NCBI GenBank assembly: GCA_004151065.3
Contig: NWUY0300064488.1
Span: 9,861-21,429, forward strand
DNA: 11,569 nucleotides
DNA from: Larix sibirica
Taxonomy: Eukaryota; Streptophyta; Pinopsida; Pinales; Pinaceae
Reading direction: 5' to 3'
Shown one piece after another: positions 1-7,131 of this stretch (positions are counted from its first letter, which is position 1; each line of letters opens with the position of its first letter). The position numbers and the translations under genes were made by a program. The notes below the pieces were generated by a model. It searched no databases. It was given only the letters and a program-made list of their open reading frames with translations, and was not told the DNA's origin.

Positions 1-259
1 CCTCTTGCCCTTCACACTCCTTCTCCAACAGCCAAATGAAACAAATGACAAAAAAAAACCAGTTTTGAGCCTTTATTCCGTGGATGTGACGGCCTGGGAG
101 ACTTTTTCCATCGACCCACGATTTTTTGGAAAAAAGCGTCGAGTTTTTCAAAAAGTCGGAAATCACCGATTTTTTAAAAAATTGCAATTTTTAAGCGCCA
201 ATTTTTCGGCAAAGGTAAAACCGCGCGATTTATTGAAAGAGGTGCGATTTTTGCAAGAT
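1..259. repeat. T-run / CGATTTTT-word repeat, left edge
   Basis: From about 115 to 259 the sequence is a series of short blocks in which a CG-containing word borders a run of T or A: CGATTTTTT, CGAGTTTTT, CACCGATTTTTT, CAATTTTT, CCAATTTTT, GCGCGATTTA, GTGCGATTTTT. Several neighbouring blocks are partly self-complementary because T-runs face A-runs (for example GATTTTTTGGAAAAAAG near 119). CpG is clearly commoner here than in the rest of the window. An 85-codon open frame crosses it from a TTG at position 5, but that frame is rich in F, K and R because of the T and A runs, and I recognise no domain. I read it as repeat DNA that continues to the left, not as a gene. Confidence 0.5.
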
Positions 260-540
260 TGATTTATACGCACTGTCATTGTAGCTTTTCACCCTCATCC
301 AAGGGTACTCAGTTCCTAGGGTTTTGTGCGTGCATGTGACCATCTAATATCATCCACCTTTGCTCCAGCATATGCAATTAAATGGCTTGGTGATAATTAA
401 TGGAATTGGTAAGGTAACCTTGTGTGGCATTGTTTTTTGTAATCTCGCTTAATTTAGTTAAGAGACAAATATATGTGGAATGACATATTATTGGTGGGGT
501 ATATGGTTTTATGAGGAAATTTATCATTATTATTGTCATG

Positions 541-815
541 GAAGGAACTAAGTGAGGAAAAGAGAGGAAGCCACCAAGGGAGAAGAGGAGGAGGAGGAGA
601 AGACAGGTAGAGAAGAAGGGGTAGTGCTCATTGGAAAAGAACAAAAAGAGGGAGATGAGATGAAGGGAAGTAGAGATGTATTGAAGAGACCATTGAGATA
701 GGAAAGGAGGAACAAAATAATTTTGGAGAAGAGATAGAGGGGATCGAAGAAAATAGAGAAGAACATAAAGAAATAGAGTAAGATAGGGAATGGAGGAAAA
801 CATAGAAGAGAAATG
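541..815 (+). repeat. Purine-rich (GA) tract in the left outer LTR
   Basis: This stretch is almost entirely A and G on the plus strand, with many AGAGGA, GGAGGAGGA and AAGAGA words. It therefore produces long pyrimidine-coded open frames on the minus strand (375-905) made of L, F, S and P. The matching stretch in the right copy lies at about 10060-10345. Its presence in both repeats shows that it was part of the ancestral LTR and did not arise as a later microsatellite. No function can be read from the sequence alone. Confidence 0.7.
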
Positions 816-1246
816 ATACCTAATTTTAAGGTAAGGAAACTGAAATGTGTTAATATATTTTGGTTTTTGTGAAATTTCTAAAAATTTTAAGCCTAGCTCT
901 AACATCCATAAATTTCAATAAATAAAAAAGATTCTTAGAAGCTAATTATATTTTTAGTATATGAGTGCCCATATAGGCCTTTCAAAGGGTATAATGTTGA
1001 TATTTAATGAGAGTGTATGAAATCCCATTGAGATACATTAAATGTGATTTTTTTGAATTTTAATGAGAGGCCACTTGAGCTAGTTTAGTGTATAAATTGT
1101 CCTCTTTATTTGTATTTAATTATATTGAGCTTGTGACTTTGAGTTGATGTCCCTTGAGCACTTGTTGATACAAATTGTAGAGCCTATGGTGCTCTTGTGA
1201 CTACATGTTTATATGCTTAAAATGATTCTAGGTGTTTGTGAATGTA

Positions 1247-1261
1247 GGGCATGTTGTGCCC
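1247..1261 (+). other. Small hairpin near the outer LTR 3' end
   Basis: GGGCA-TGTTG-TGCCC is a perfect 5-bp stem with a 5-base loop. The right LTR copy has the same word with one changed end base (GGGCATGTTGTGCCT near 10770). It sits in the best-preserved terminal 200 bp of the LTR pair. Its role, if any, is unknown. Confidence 0.35.
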
Positions 1262-1342
1262 TTGTTTATGTATTGTTGTGTATGAATAGAGTGGATTTGA
1301 ATTTGGATTCATTTAGGGAACTAAGGTACCCTACACCTTAAA

Positions 1343-1354
1343 TGGTATCTACAT
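1343..1354 (+). other. Possible PBS of the outer element
   Basis: TGGTATCTACAT begins 3 to 8 bases after the estimated end of the left outer LTR. Its first seven bases match the usual plant primer-binding site complementary to initiator-Met tRNA (TGGTATCAGAGC), and the rest has diverged. Its position is right for a PBS, but seven bases is weak evidence. Confidence 0.35.
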
Positions 1355-1525
1355 AGAAGTACACTATAGAGAAAGTTGAATCTTATTGAATAAGAAAGCT
1401 CCATGACTAAGGTTGTGGGTAGAGTTGTACAGACAAAAAATAACAACTCCTGTTGCGGTTGGGTAGAAGTTGTCGAGGATAATTGAAGTTGTGGGTAGTT
1501 GCATTGTAGTAAAATTCCGCTTTGC
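1350..1525. other. Outer element interior, no gene seen
   Basis: AT-rich sequence without a sustained reading frame. A block near 1398-1432 (AAGCTCC..., then GTTGTGGGTAGAGTTGTA) resembles the AGCTCCAACATCTATGTTGGGTAGAGTTGTA block inside the adjacent tandem units, so it may be a badly decayed extra partial copy of that repeat. Confidence 0.35.
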
Positions 1526-1914
1526 AGGTTGGAAGAATTGAAGGAAAAGTTAAAATTTGATAGAGGATTTTGGAAGTTAGCTCCAATATCTATGTTGGGT
1601 AGAGTTGTAAGTTGAAAAAGAAGTTGGGGCTCTAAAAGTCATGGACTAGATGTTGTTGAGATTGGTTTCCTTAGAACATGAATGGCATTGCCAAGCTGAC
1701 ATCTAGAATAGTAGGGATGAAGACCTCTCCTTTTAGGGGGATTATGAAGATGAAGAAGAAAGTGAAGGTATTAATTGTGATTGAAAATATGAGATTACTG
1801 AGTGTGCATCAGAGGATGGTGAGTCCTTGGATGATGTTTCTCGGAGAACATAATTTTTATTTGGTGAATTTTTGGAGGAATATCATGCATGCAATGATGT
1901 GAATAGTAAGATTG
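1526..1914 (+). repeat. Tandem duplication, copy 1 (389 bp)
   Basis: The unit begins with AGGTTGGAAGAATTGAAGG and is followed directly by a second copy. The two copies agree at well over 90 percent of positions by eye. A single-base indel in the GACATCTAGAATAG / GGCATCAGAATAG region shifts the reading frame between copies. Both contain a CATGCATGCAATGATG block near the right end. The unit seems to be a piece of the outer element's decayed acidic reading frame, and the duplication probably arose by slipped pairing at AGGTTG, which occurs at 1526, 1915 and 2303. Confidence 0.85.
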
Positions 1915-2302
1915 AGGTTGGAAGAATTGAAGGAAAAGTTAAAATTTGCAAGAGGATTTTTGAAGTTAGCTCCAACATCTATGTTGGGTAGAGTTGTAAG
2001 TTGAAAAAGAAGTCGGGGCTCTAAAATTCATGGACTAGATGTTGTTGAGAATGGTTTCCTTAAAACATAAATGGCATTGCCAAGCTGGCATCAGAATAGT
2101 AGGGATGAAGACCTCTCCTTTTAGGGGGATTATGAAGAGGAAGAAGCAAGTGAAGGTATTAATTGTGATGGAAAATATGAGATTATTGAGTGTGCATCAT
2201 AGGATGGTGAGTCCTTGGAAGATGTTTCTTGGAGAACATAATTTTTATTTGGTAAAGTTTTGGAGGAATATCATGCATGCAATGATGAGAATAGTAAGAT
2301 TA
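1915..2302 (+). repeat. Tandem duplication, copy 2 (388 bp)
   Basis: Head-to-tail repeat of 1526-1914. After its end at AGGTTG (2303) the sequence becomes unique. An open plus-strand frame of 119 codons crosses this copy (2039-2398). Most differences between the copies change the amino acid in that frame (M/R, K/Q, I/M, Q/H, M/K, N/K), so there is no sign that it is under selection. A different frame, set by position 2104, reads as acidic sequence with in-frame stops and joins the pseudogene to the right. Confidence 0.85.
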
Positions 2303-2493
2303 AGGTTGCAAATGGAGGCAATATATTTTGGTTGCCAACAAATGAAGAGGAAGAATGTATATATAGTAAGGGATAATGGAACCAAGCATAGGAGGTGACA
2401 CATGTCCTTGAATTCATGCCAAAGATAGAAGGAAATGTATATGTTGAAATCATCAATTGTGAACCAAAGCTTGGAGAACAATTGAAGGATATG
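2104..2493 (+). pseudogene. Decayed ORF of the outer element, left part
   Basis: In the frame of position 2104 the sequence reads as acidic protein-like text (for example GDYEEEEASEGINCDGKYE and WLPTNEEEECIYSK), broken by stops including TAG and TAA codons, the last TAG at 2389-2391. It is then open through 2493, where the inner element begins. If the inner element and one target-duplication copy are skipped, the same frame continues at 8669 for 30 codons to a TAA at 8759. That gives 64 open codons across the break and supports both the insertion point and the idea that this was once coding. I recognise no domain, and no zinc knuckle is visible. It might be a degenerate gag-like or element-specific ORF, but its function is unknown. 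Confidence 0.45.
2489..2493. repeat. Target-site duplication, left copy (ATATG)
   Basis: The five bases just before the TG of the inner 5' LTR are ATATG. The five just after the CA of the 3' LTR are ACATG (8664-8668). They agree at 4 of 5 positions, with one C/T difference as expected in an old insertion. Five bases is the usual size for LTR retrotransposons. Confidence 0.65.
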
Positions 2494-3167
2494 TGTGATG
2501 TCCCTACCTTTAGGCAGGTGACAAACCCCACCAACTTGATTCATGTTGGGATCAAGCATATCAACAAATGACACACCCATGCACGATCAAGGAAAGGATC
2601 AACATAGTGAGCACGTTCAGTTGGATGCAAGGAAACAATAGGAAGATGGAAATGGATAGCCACTCATGCATAATTGTGGGGTGTCATCAAGGATTTGATA
2701 GAAGAAGCATCAATAAGACTTCAACAGATGGCATGGGAAAAGGCATGCAATTCATATCACTTGGTAGTTGTGCAACGAAGGATTGCAAGTTCGGCAAGTC
2801 AGAGCATAATCAACAAAGGGGCAACATGATAGCAACATGATAACAAATCATGCAACCAAGGAAACCTGATTAACACTTTCTAAGGCACGTTCGGTAAGAG
2901 AATGCATGGCTATGGGTCTACCTTGCAACCAAAGAGCTTCAATAAGTAATTCGTTGCAGGGCATGCCCACTTTACCATAAACATAAAAGGGTCATGTATC
3001 CACTTGCCTAATACATGGTGGTAAGACACCTTGACAAAGAAAAATGACTATACATTGGTGTGCATAAGTGGACACCATCAGATGCCTTAGAAGAGATCTT
3101 GGAAAAGGTTGTTACATTGGGTTCCCACTTGGAAAGGATAACATGCATGAGTAGGAACCTCTTATCC

Positions 3168-3176
3168 TATAAAAGG
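3168..3176 (+). promoter_or_regulatory. Extra TATA-like box in 5' LTR U3
   Basis: TATAAAAGG after CCTC-TTATCC. The corresponding part of the 3' LTR lacks about 40 bases here (about 3157-3197 has no counterpart between GCATAAGCAAG and ATGGAACTTG near 7766-7790), so this box is unique to the 5' copy. It could be an upstream alternative promoter or simply an AT-rich word. Confidence 0.35.
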
Positions 3177-3651
3177 AAGGTGCATTGAGAGGCAAACACA
3201 TGGAACTTGATAGTGAGTAAGCTCAACGAAAGATGTAGTTAAACATCAAGTCTAAAGCAAGCAATAGGGAATTGTTGGAGGGGGTTGGGGTGGTAAGAAA
3301 ATCCATGATAGAGGTGCAATATGAAGTAAGAAAATTCAAGGGTTTTAGGTTGAAGTGTTGCTTGAGGGGAGACTGTCCACAATAAGCTAACACTAAGGGT
3401 AAAGTCGTGTAGAGGGAATAGTGCTATGGAAACAAGGTTTACTGAAGACCAAGTGTTGTTGGTGGTAGACTTGCAGGAAACGATTAGGTTAATTGAAAAA
3501 TAAGTTCATCGAGAAACAAACCTATCAGTAAAAGGCATATCTATCAGTAAGAAAATTTAGTCAATAACAAGTAGGTATGTTGGTAAGCAAAGTTCATCAT
3601 TAACAAGGGTGGTGAACCAACTACCAAGTGGGTCTACCTATGCTTGTTGAC

Positions 3652-3659
3652 TATAAAAG
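3652..3659 (+). promoter_or_regulatory. TATA box of the inner 5' LTR
   Basis: TATAAAAG in the context GTTGACTATAAAAGGGTGTCA, about 70 bases before a shared AATAAA. That spacing fits a short R region between the transcription start and the poly(A) site. In the 3' LTR the same site reads TGTAAAAG (8238-8245), so the box is intact only in the 5' copy. Confidence 0.6.
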
Positions 3660-3726
3660 GGTGTCATAGGTGAGGTGTTGAACCCACCTATGTGCTTCCC
3701 CATTGTGTCATATTGTACACTTCAAT

Positions 3727-3732
3727 AATAAA
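3727..3732 (+). promoter_or_regulatory. Poly(A) signal AATAAA, 5' LTR
   Basis: AATAAA in CTTCAATAATAAAGG, kept in the 3' LTR at 8312-8317. Its place just downstream of the TATA box matches the usual R/U5 layout of plant LTRs. Confidence 0.5.
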
Positions 3733-4073
3733 GGGCTTGTTGGTACCTTGTTTGGGTACTGAATATGTGTTGTTAATGTGTTTTTCTTTCTTTATGCTTG
3801 TTATGTATTGGCTAAATATAACACATGTAACTTCAAACACTACATAAGTATAAGTCCAAGGTTGGGAAGGTTACTAATCATTATAGGTCTAAGTAATAGG
3901 TAGCCTAGACTAAAGGTATGGGATTTATCTAGGTGAAGAGGAGTAGTCCATTACCAAGTAAGTCTAGGAATCCAAGTCCCAATCCTAAAAGAAAGGCGTT
4001 TCCATACAATGGTTAGGGATTGAAAATAAAAAATTGACCACCAAGAGGGTGCATGCCTTAGGGTTGTGACAAT

Positions 4074-4086
4074 TGGTATTAAATCC
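4074..4086 (+). other. PBS of the inner element (decayed tRNA-Met type)
   Basis: TGGTATTAAATCC starts two bases after the LTR terminal CA. It matches the plant initiator-Met PBS TGGTATCAGAGCC at 10 of 13 positions. Two of the three changes are C-to-T or G-to-A, as expected from decay of methylated DNA. Position and match together make this the expected primer site. Confidence 0.7.
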
Positions 4087-4136
4087 AAAAGTGAAACTCT
4101 AACAAATAAGTTCACAATTTTCACTACTCTAATAGT

Positions 4137-4149
4137 TGGTATCAGATCC
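4137..4149 (+). other. Second PBS-like site in the inner element
   Basis: TGGTATCAGATCC, a 12-of-13 match to the initiator-Met primer site and better preserved than the site at 4074. It starts 63 bases further in. Only one PBS is expected, so this is either a duplicated leader segment or the PBS of another LTR remnant. Confidence 0.55.
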
Positions 4150-5043
4150 TAGTTTGGGTTTCTCTTCAGCGGACTTGAGAAGGGTTGGTTGCAAGAGTCA
4201 TGGAAGTTTATCCATAGAGTAGTGTTCATGTCACAGGTAGCTTGCGAAGCAAATACTTGTACCATGACAACATGCTCCAAAACTAGTTGGGTAGATGTAG
4301 TTTTGGATGTTCTATGCAGATTCAACCAACTCTCATAGTGGTTTGATAGAAAAACTAACAAAGAGTTGTTGAAATCACAAGGTAGAAGGCAATTCAACAC
4401 TTGGGCAGTAGGCAATTGAAGAAACCTAAACCACCGAGAATCAACAAACCATTGATTGGGTAGGATTTCCTTTTTGTAGGAAAGAGTCAACTGGAAATTG
4501 GCAGACGGGTAGATCATTCCACCCAGAACTCAACATAGTGGTAAGTCTCTCCTCTATTGTTTATGTGGTTCATATAACAAGCTTTTTGGACTAGGGAGGC
4601 AATGTTAAAGAAAACAAACACGCCAACATTGAGTGGCAAGATTAGCACAAGGAAACACTCTAGAGGCAGAACTTGGTGTAGTAGAAGTGAAACTACAAAG
4701 GGTTAAGACTTGAAGGATTGGGTAGAAATCTCTTCGAGAGTGCAATTGAAGCAGTATGGAGGGAACATTTGGAGAACATTTAATGACAAGGAAGATATCT
4801 AAGAGGGATAGCTTGGAAAAGTTGTGGAAAGTCAGGTGTGAGCTAACTCAGGCATACTTAGAAAGTTAGAAGCAAGTCCATACATCGGTAGACCCCTTGT
4901 TAAGCAAGTTGTAGGCTGTAATAGACAAAGACAAGGTGTTTTTGCAACCATCATTGGGATCCAATCAAGAAGTGGAGGATGCTAAAAATGATGGATTCAT
5001 CACATTTTGGCAAGCACAATAATTTCCTAAGTGTGTGTGCAAG
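4150..5043 (+). other. Inner element interior, left part; no intact ORF
   Basis: About 0.9 kb between the second PBS-like site and the SINE. All frames are broken every few dozen codons. A 122-codon minus-strand frame (4149-4517) has no recognisable domain and starts inside the PBS, so I treat it as chance. No zinc knuckle or protease motif is visible. It is probably the decayed leader or gag region, placed by position only. Confidence 0.4.
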
Positions 5044-5058
5044 AAGACTTTGTGATCC
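5044..5058. repeat. SINE target-site duplication, left copy
   Basis: AAGACTTTGTGATCC, repeated perfectly at 5538-5552 right after the A-rich tail. A 15-bp direct repeat around an A-tailed insert is the hallmark of LINE-machinery retroposition. Confidence 0.9.
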
Positions 5059-5314
5059 TAGCCTGGTGGGTTAGCTCAAGTGGTTGAGNTCAATATGCTT
5101 TGTTTTTCAATTATAAATAAGGTTCTTTGGGAGAGGAAAAATGCAATTGAGTTGTCACATAAGCATGTATAGCATAATAAATATTAATAAGTGGCATTAA
5201 CTATATAAACAAATAGGCTAGGTAAATAAATGAAGGGGGTGTAAATACAATGTAACTATTGATCCCATCACTAGTAATGAGGAAATTAGTATATATATAT
5301 GTATCCTGGTGGGA

Positions 5315-5326
5315 TAGCTGAAGTGG
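5315..5326 (+). promoter_or_regulatory. SINE internal pol III A box
   Basis: TAGCTGAAGTGG fits the A-box consensus TRGYNNANNNG. The partial upstream head has an equivalent TAGCTCAAGTGG at 5072-5083 but no B box after it. Confidence 0.75.
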
Positions 5327-5360
5327 TTGAGTGCTGTAAGTTGTGACTAGAAGGTCTCGA

Positions 5361-5370
5361 GGTCAAATCC
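5361..5370 (+). promoter_or_regulatory. SINE internal pol III B box
   Basis: GGTCAAATCC, flanked by CGA and TCG, approximates GGTTCRANNCC. It lies about 35 bases after the A box. Confidence 0.7.
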
Positions 5371-5537
5371 TCGGGTGTTTATACATTGCTATATAAGGGC
5401 CTCACTTGATGTCCCCACCGGGTTAGGCCCCATAATCAGGGCTGATGGTTTACCTTGGGAACCATCCTGAAGATGAGGGGAAGTACCTAAGGGTTTCCCA
5501 TAATGTGTTACATTGAAAAAAAATAAAAATAAAAAAA

Positions 5538-5552
5538 AAGACTTTGTGATCC
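5538..5552. repeat. SINE target-site duplication, right copy
   Basis: AAGACTTTGTGATCC follows the A-rich tail and is identical to 5044-5058. Joining the two flanks restores continuous sequence of the host element. Confidence 0.9.
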
Positions 5553-7116
5553 CTTTGAAGGAAAGGTGGATAATTTTGATGGAAGGTCAAGGGTAGTGAT
5601 GTTCAAAGGAAATATCTTAGTTTTTGGATCCTTTAATAGAATGTTTGCGAAAGGTCACATTGGACAATCAAGAAGAGGGATTACAGAGTGAACAGATAAA
5701 TGGATTTTTCTTTGAACATAAATATTAGTGGGTTAAAAGTGGTGGCATTGGTGAAACTAGTTAGACCCACACACTCATTTGTAAACATACTATGAAATGG
5801 ATTCACCAAGTGGTTGAAGGTAGAAACACCTTGTATAAGGTAGTAAACTCGTTGGTGAAGGAAATGATATGAGTAGTCTGTTCAACACCATTAAGGTTAA
5901 AGGGTTGAGGTAGAGATACCTTTGGTGTGAAGGACAAATATGTTTTCATGAGGATTAGGTTGGTAACATGCAATACATTCGATAGTAGACCAGAGAAGGT
6001 AGTACAAGCATTTTCTAAGTCTTTGGGTGAAAAAAAACCCAAGAAATGGGCACATGAAATGCACATAGATTTTAGGTAATAGTTCGGCTAAAGGAAGGTT
6101 CATCAGACTTGAGTACTTAATGAGAAGCCTTCAACACAAACAGGTTCGACTTGGACAATTCACTACAAACCATGTTTCCTTTGGCTCACACAACTTAGAG
6201 GGAGTTGCCAAAGAGAATCAACCATTTATGCAAAGGTTGAGTAAATCAGTAAAAGGGTAAGCTAAGAAGAAATGTGAGAAGTAGGAAAAGGTAGATGTAG
6301 TCCCTTTGCCAACAACAGAACAAGTCTTTTAGCACTCAGGAAGTGATAAAGAATTTTGGAACCTAAGGCATGTAGCATGGGAATATGAATAAGTGTGCAA
6401 GGGCATATTGGGTGAAGATTACCAAGCGACATTGAAAGAGAAGAATATGTTTACATGTCACTTTTCTCTAAAATTAGGTAGGGGAATAAAGGAATTGGTG
6501 AGTAAAGTAGGGGAATGTGTGTTAGTAGTAGCTCGAGCTACTTGCCCCATTCCAACTTAAGTCAAATCTCTTTGGTGTCCCACTATTTTGATAAAGTTTA
6601 GTGGGTATGTGGTTACTAAGATGTGTTTCCATGAAAAAAGGAAGAATTGTTGAATTCAGGTAGAACTTGATAGTTGAAGGTAGAGGGTATCTATTTTGCT
6701 CAAGGAAGAAGCTACATAGGAGACTGGAGTGTAGATAGGATCCACAAATTCAACCATGAAGAAATACATTCTCATTTCTTGGGTGTTATGGTTGGAATGA
6801 TTAGTCGATTAAGTCTAGGGCATGGGTGTTCAAACAATCTATAAGAGCATGGCAAGATTGGTTGATAATGGATGCAATAGTAAGTCAAGGTTGTACACCA
6901 TTGGTCATTGGCTTATTTTTAGGGTGAAAAGCTAAGTTATGCTAGGCATAGAAGCTTAGGGAATCATGGCAATGGTACCAAGTTGTTTTTCCAGAGAGGA
7001 AACCCTCTGGAGACACTATGAGTAGGATGTTAATGACCTTGGGTAGGCAGTGGATGAATAGTAAACATGTGAGAATGATAGTATTTCTTACAAAGTTATT
7101 GAGGATGATAACACTT
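5553..7116 (+). other. Inner element interior, right part; no intact ORF
   Basis: About 1.56 kb with stops in every frame. The longest readable plus-strand stretches, for example around 6100-6540, show no RT, RNase H, integrase or chromodomain motif that I can recognise. The last bases before the PPT (GAGGATGATAACACTTGGGG) resemble the Glu/Asp-rich end of pol that runs into the PPT in many gypsy elements, which is only suggestive. A small inverted repeat CCAGAG...CTCTGG sits at 6991-7010. Confidence 0.4.
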
Positions 7117-7131
7117 GGGGGGGGGGGAGGA
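7117..7131 (+). other. Polypurine tract of the inner element
   Basis: Eleven G followed by AGGA, ending directly at the TG of the 3' LTR. This is where second-strand priming starts in LTR elements. The unusually pure G run also makes the length of this site prone to sequencing or slippage error. Confidence 0.88.

Larger units (their letters stand above)
260..1340 (+). repeat. Outer element, left LTR-like direct repeat
   Basis: About 1.08 kb that aligns in the same orientation with 9754-10867. Shared landmarks in the same order include the word pair TACCATCTAA / GACCATCTAA, an ATTAAATGG block, TGTGTGGCATTGTTTT, a long purine-rich stretch, TTTTAATGA, TTGAGTTGA, CTCTTGTGACT and GGGCATGTTGTGCC near the right end. 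By eye identity is about 70-75 percent with many indels, including about 40 extra bases around 1088-1130. Direct orientation, similar length and an interior between the two copies fit a pair of LTRs. The exact ends are not secure: TGATTTATACG at 260 is a guess for the left end, and the right end lies between about 1335 and 1341. I found no convincing target duplication. Confidence 0.6.
2494..4071 (+). repeat. 5' LTR of the inner element (1578 bp)
   Basis: Pairs in direct orientation with 7132-8663. Shared blocks in order include CCCACCAACT, CCATGCACGATCAA, GAAAGGATCA, TGGGTCTACCTTGCA, TGCCCACTTTAC, TTCCCACTT, ACATCAAGTCTA, TCAAGGGTTT, GGACTTGCAGGAA, AAAGGGTGTCA, ACTTCAATAATAAA, CAAGGTTGGG and GGTTGTGACA. 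Identity is about 70-75 percent by eye with many small indels, so the insertion is old. The likely layout is U3 from 2494, a TATA box near 3652, a short R, the poly(A) signal near 3727, and U5 to 4071. Confidence 0.88.
5059..5537 (+). mobile_element. Composite SINE insertion
   Basis: The whole 479-bp segment lies between the two perfect 15-bp target duplications, so it inserted as one unit or grew afterwards. It contains a partial SINE head (5060-5088, CCTGGTGGGTTAGCTCAAG...), an ambiguous base N at 5089, about 210 bp of AT-rich unrelated sequence, then a full SINE (about 5303-5537) with an A-rich tail. The two heads agree at about 26 of 30 positions. Either a dimeric transcript was retroposed, or a later event inserted sequence into the SINE and duplicated its head. 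The N leaves an assembly artefact possible. Confidence 0.75.
5303..5537 (+). mobile_element. tRNA-derived SINE, full unit
   Basis: About 235 bp. The tRNA-like head carries an A box TAGCTGAAGTGG (5315-5326) and a B-box-like GGTCAAATCC (5361-5370) at the spacing used by RNA polymerase III. A GC-richer body follows with TGTCCCCACCGGGTTAGGCC around 5410-5430 and GGGTTTCCCATAATGTG near 5490. The tail is AAAAAAAATAAAAATAAAAA (5516-5537 region). The head wording (GATAGCTGAAGTGGTTGAG, GACTAGAAGGTC, GAGGTCAAATCCTC) is like plant SINEs I know of, but I cannot name the family. There is no coding capacity. It depends on LINE reverse transcriptase supplied elsewhere (family knowledge). Confidence 0.85.

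Noticed and set aside
5-262. 85-codon open frame from a TTG at the left edge
   Set aside because: Non-ATG start, composition set by T and A runs, and no recognised family; treated as repeat.
378-905. 175-codon minus-strand open frame rich in L, F, S and P
   Set aside because: It is produced by the purine-rich plus-strand tract inside an LTR. The right LTR has shorter, differently framed equivalents, and no domain is visible. The hydrophobic runs reflect composition, not membrane segments.
2039-2398. 119-codon plus-strand open frame and its 74-codon counterpart at 1678-1902
   Set aside because: The two frames lie in the tandem copies. Most differences between them are amino-acid changing, and the frame is rich in M, K and R. 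No sign of selection or known domain.
5290-5301. (AT)n microsatellite, also at about 8690-8701
   Set aside because: Only five or six dinucleotides; ordinary for AT-rich DNA.
5306-5380. tRNA gene
   Set aside because: A- and B-box words are present, but there is no acceptor-stem pairing or cloverleaf. The A-rich tail and target duplications show it is a SINE.
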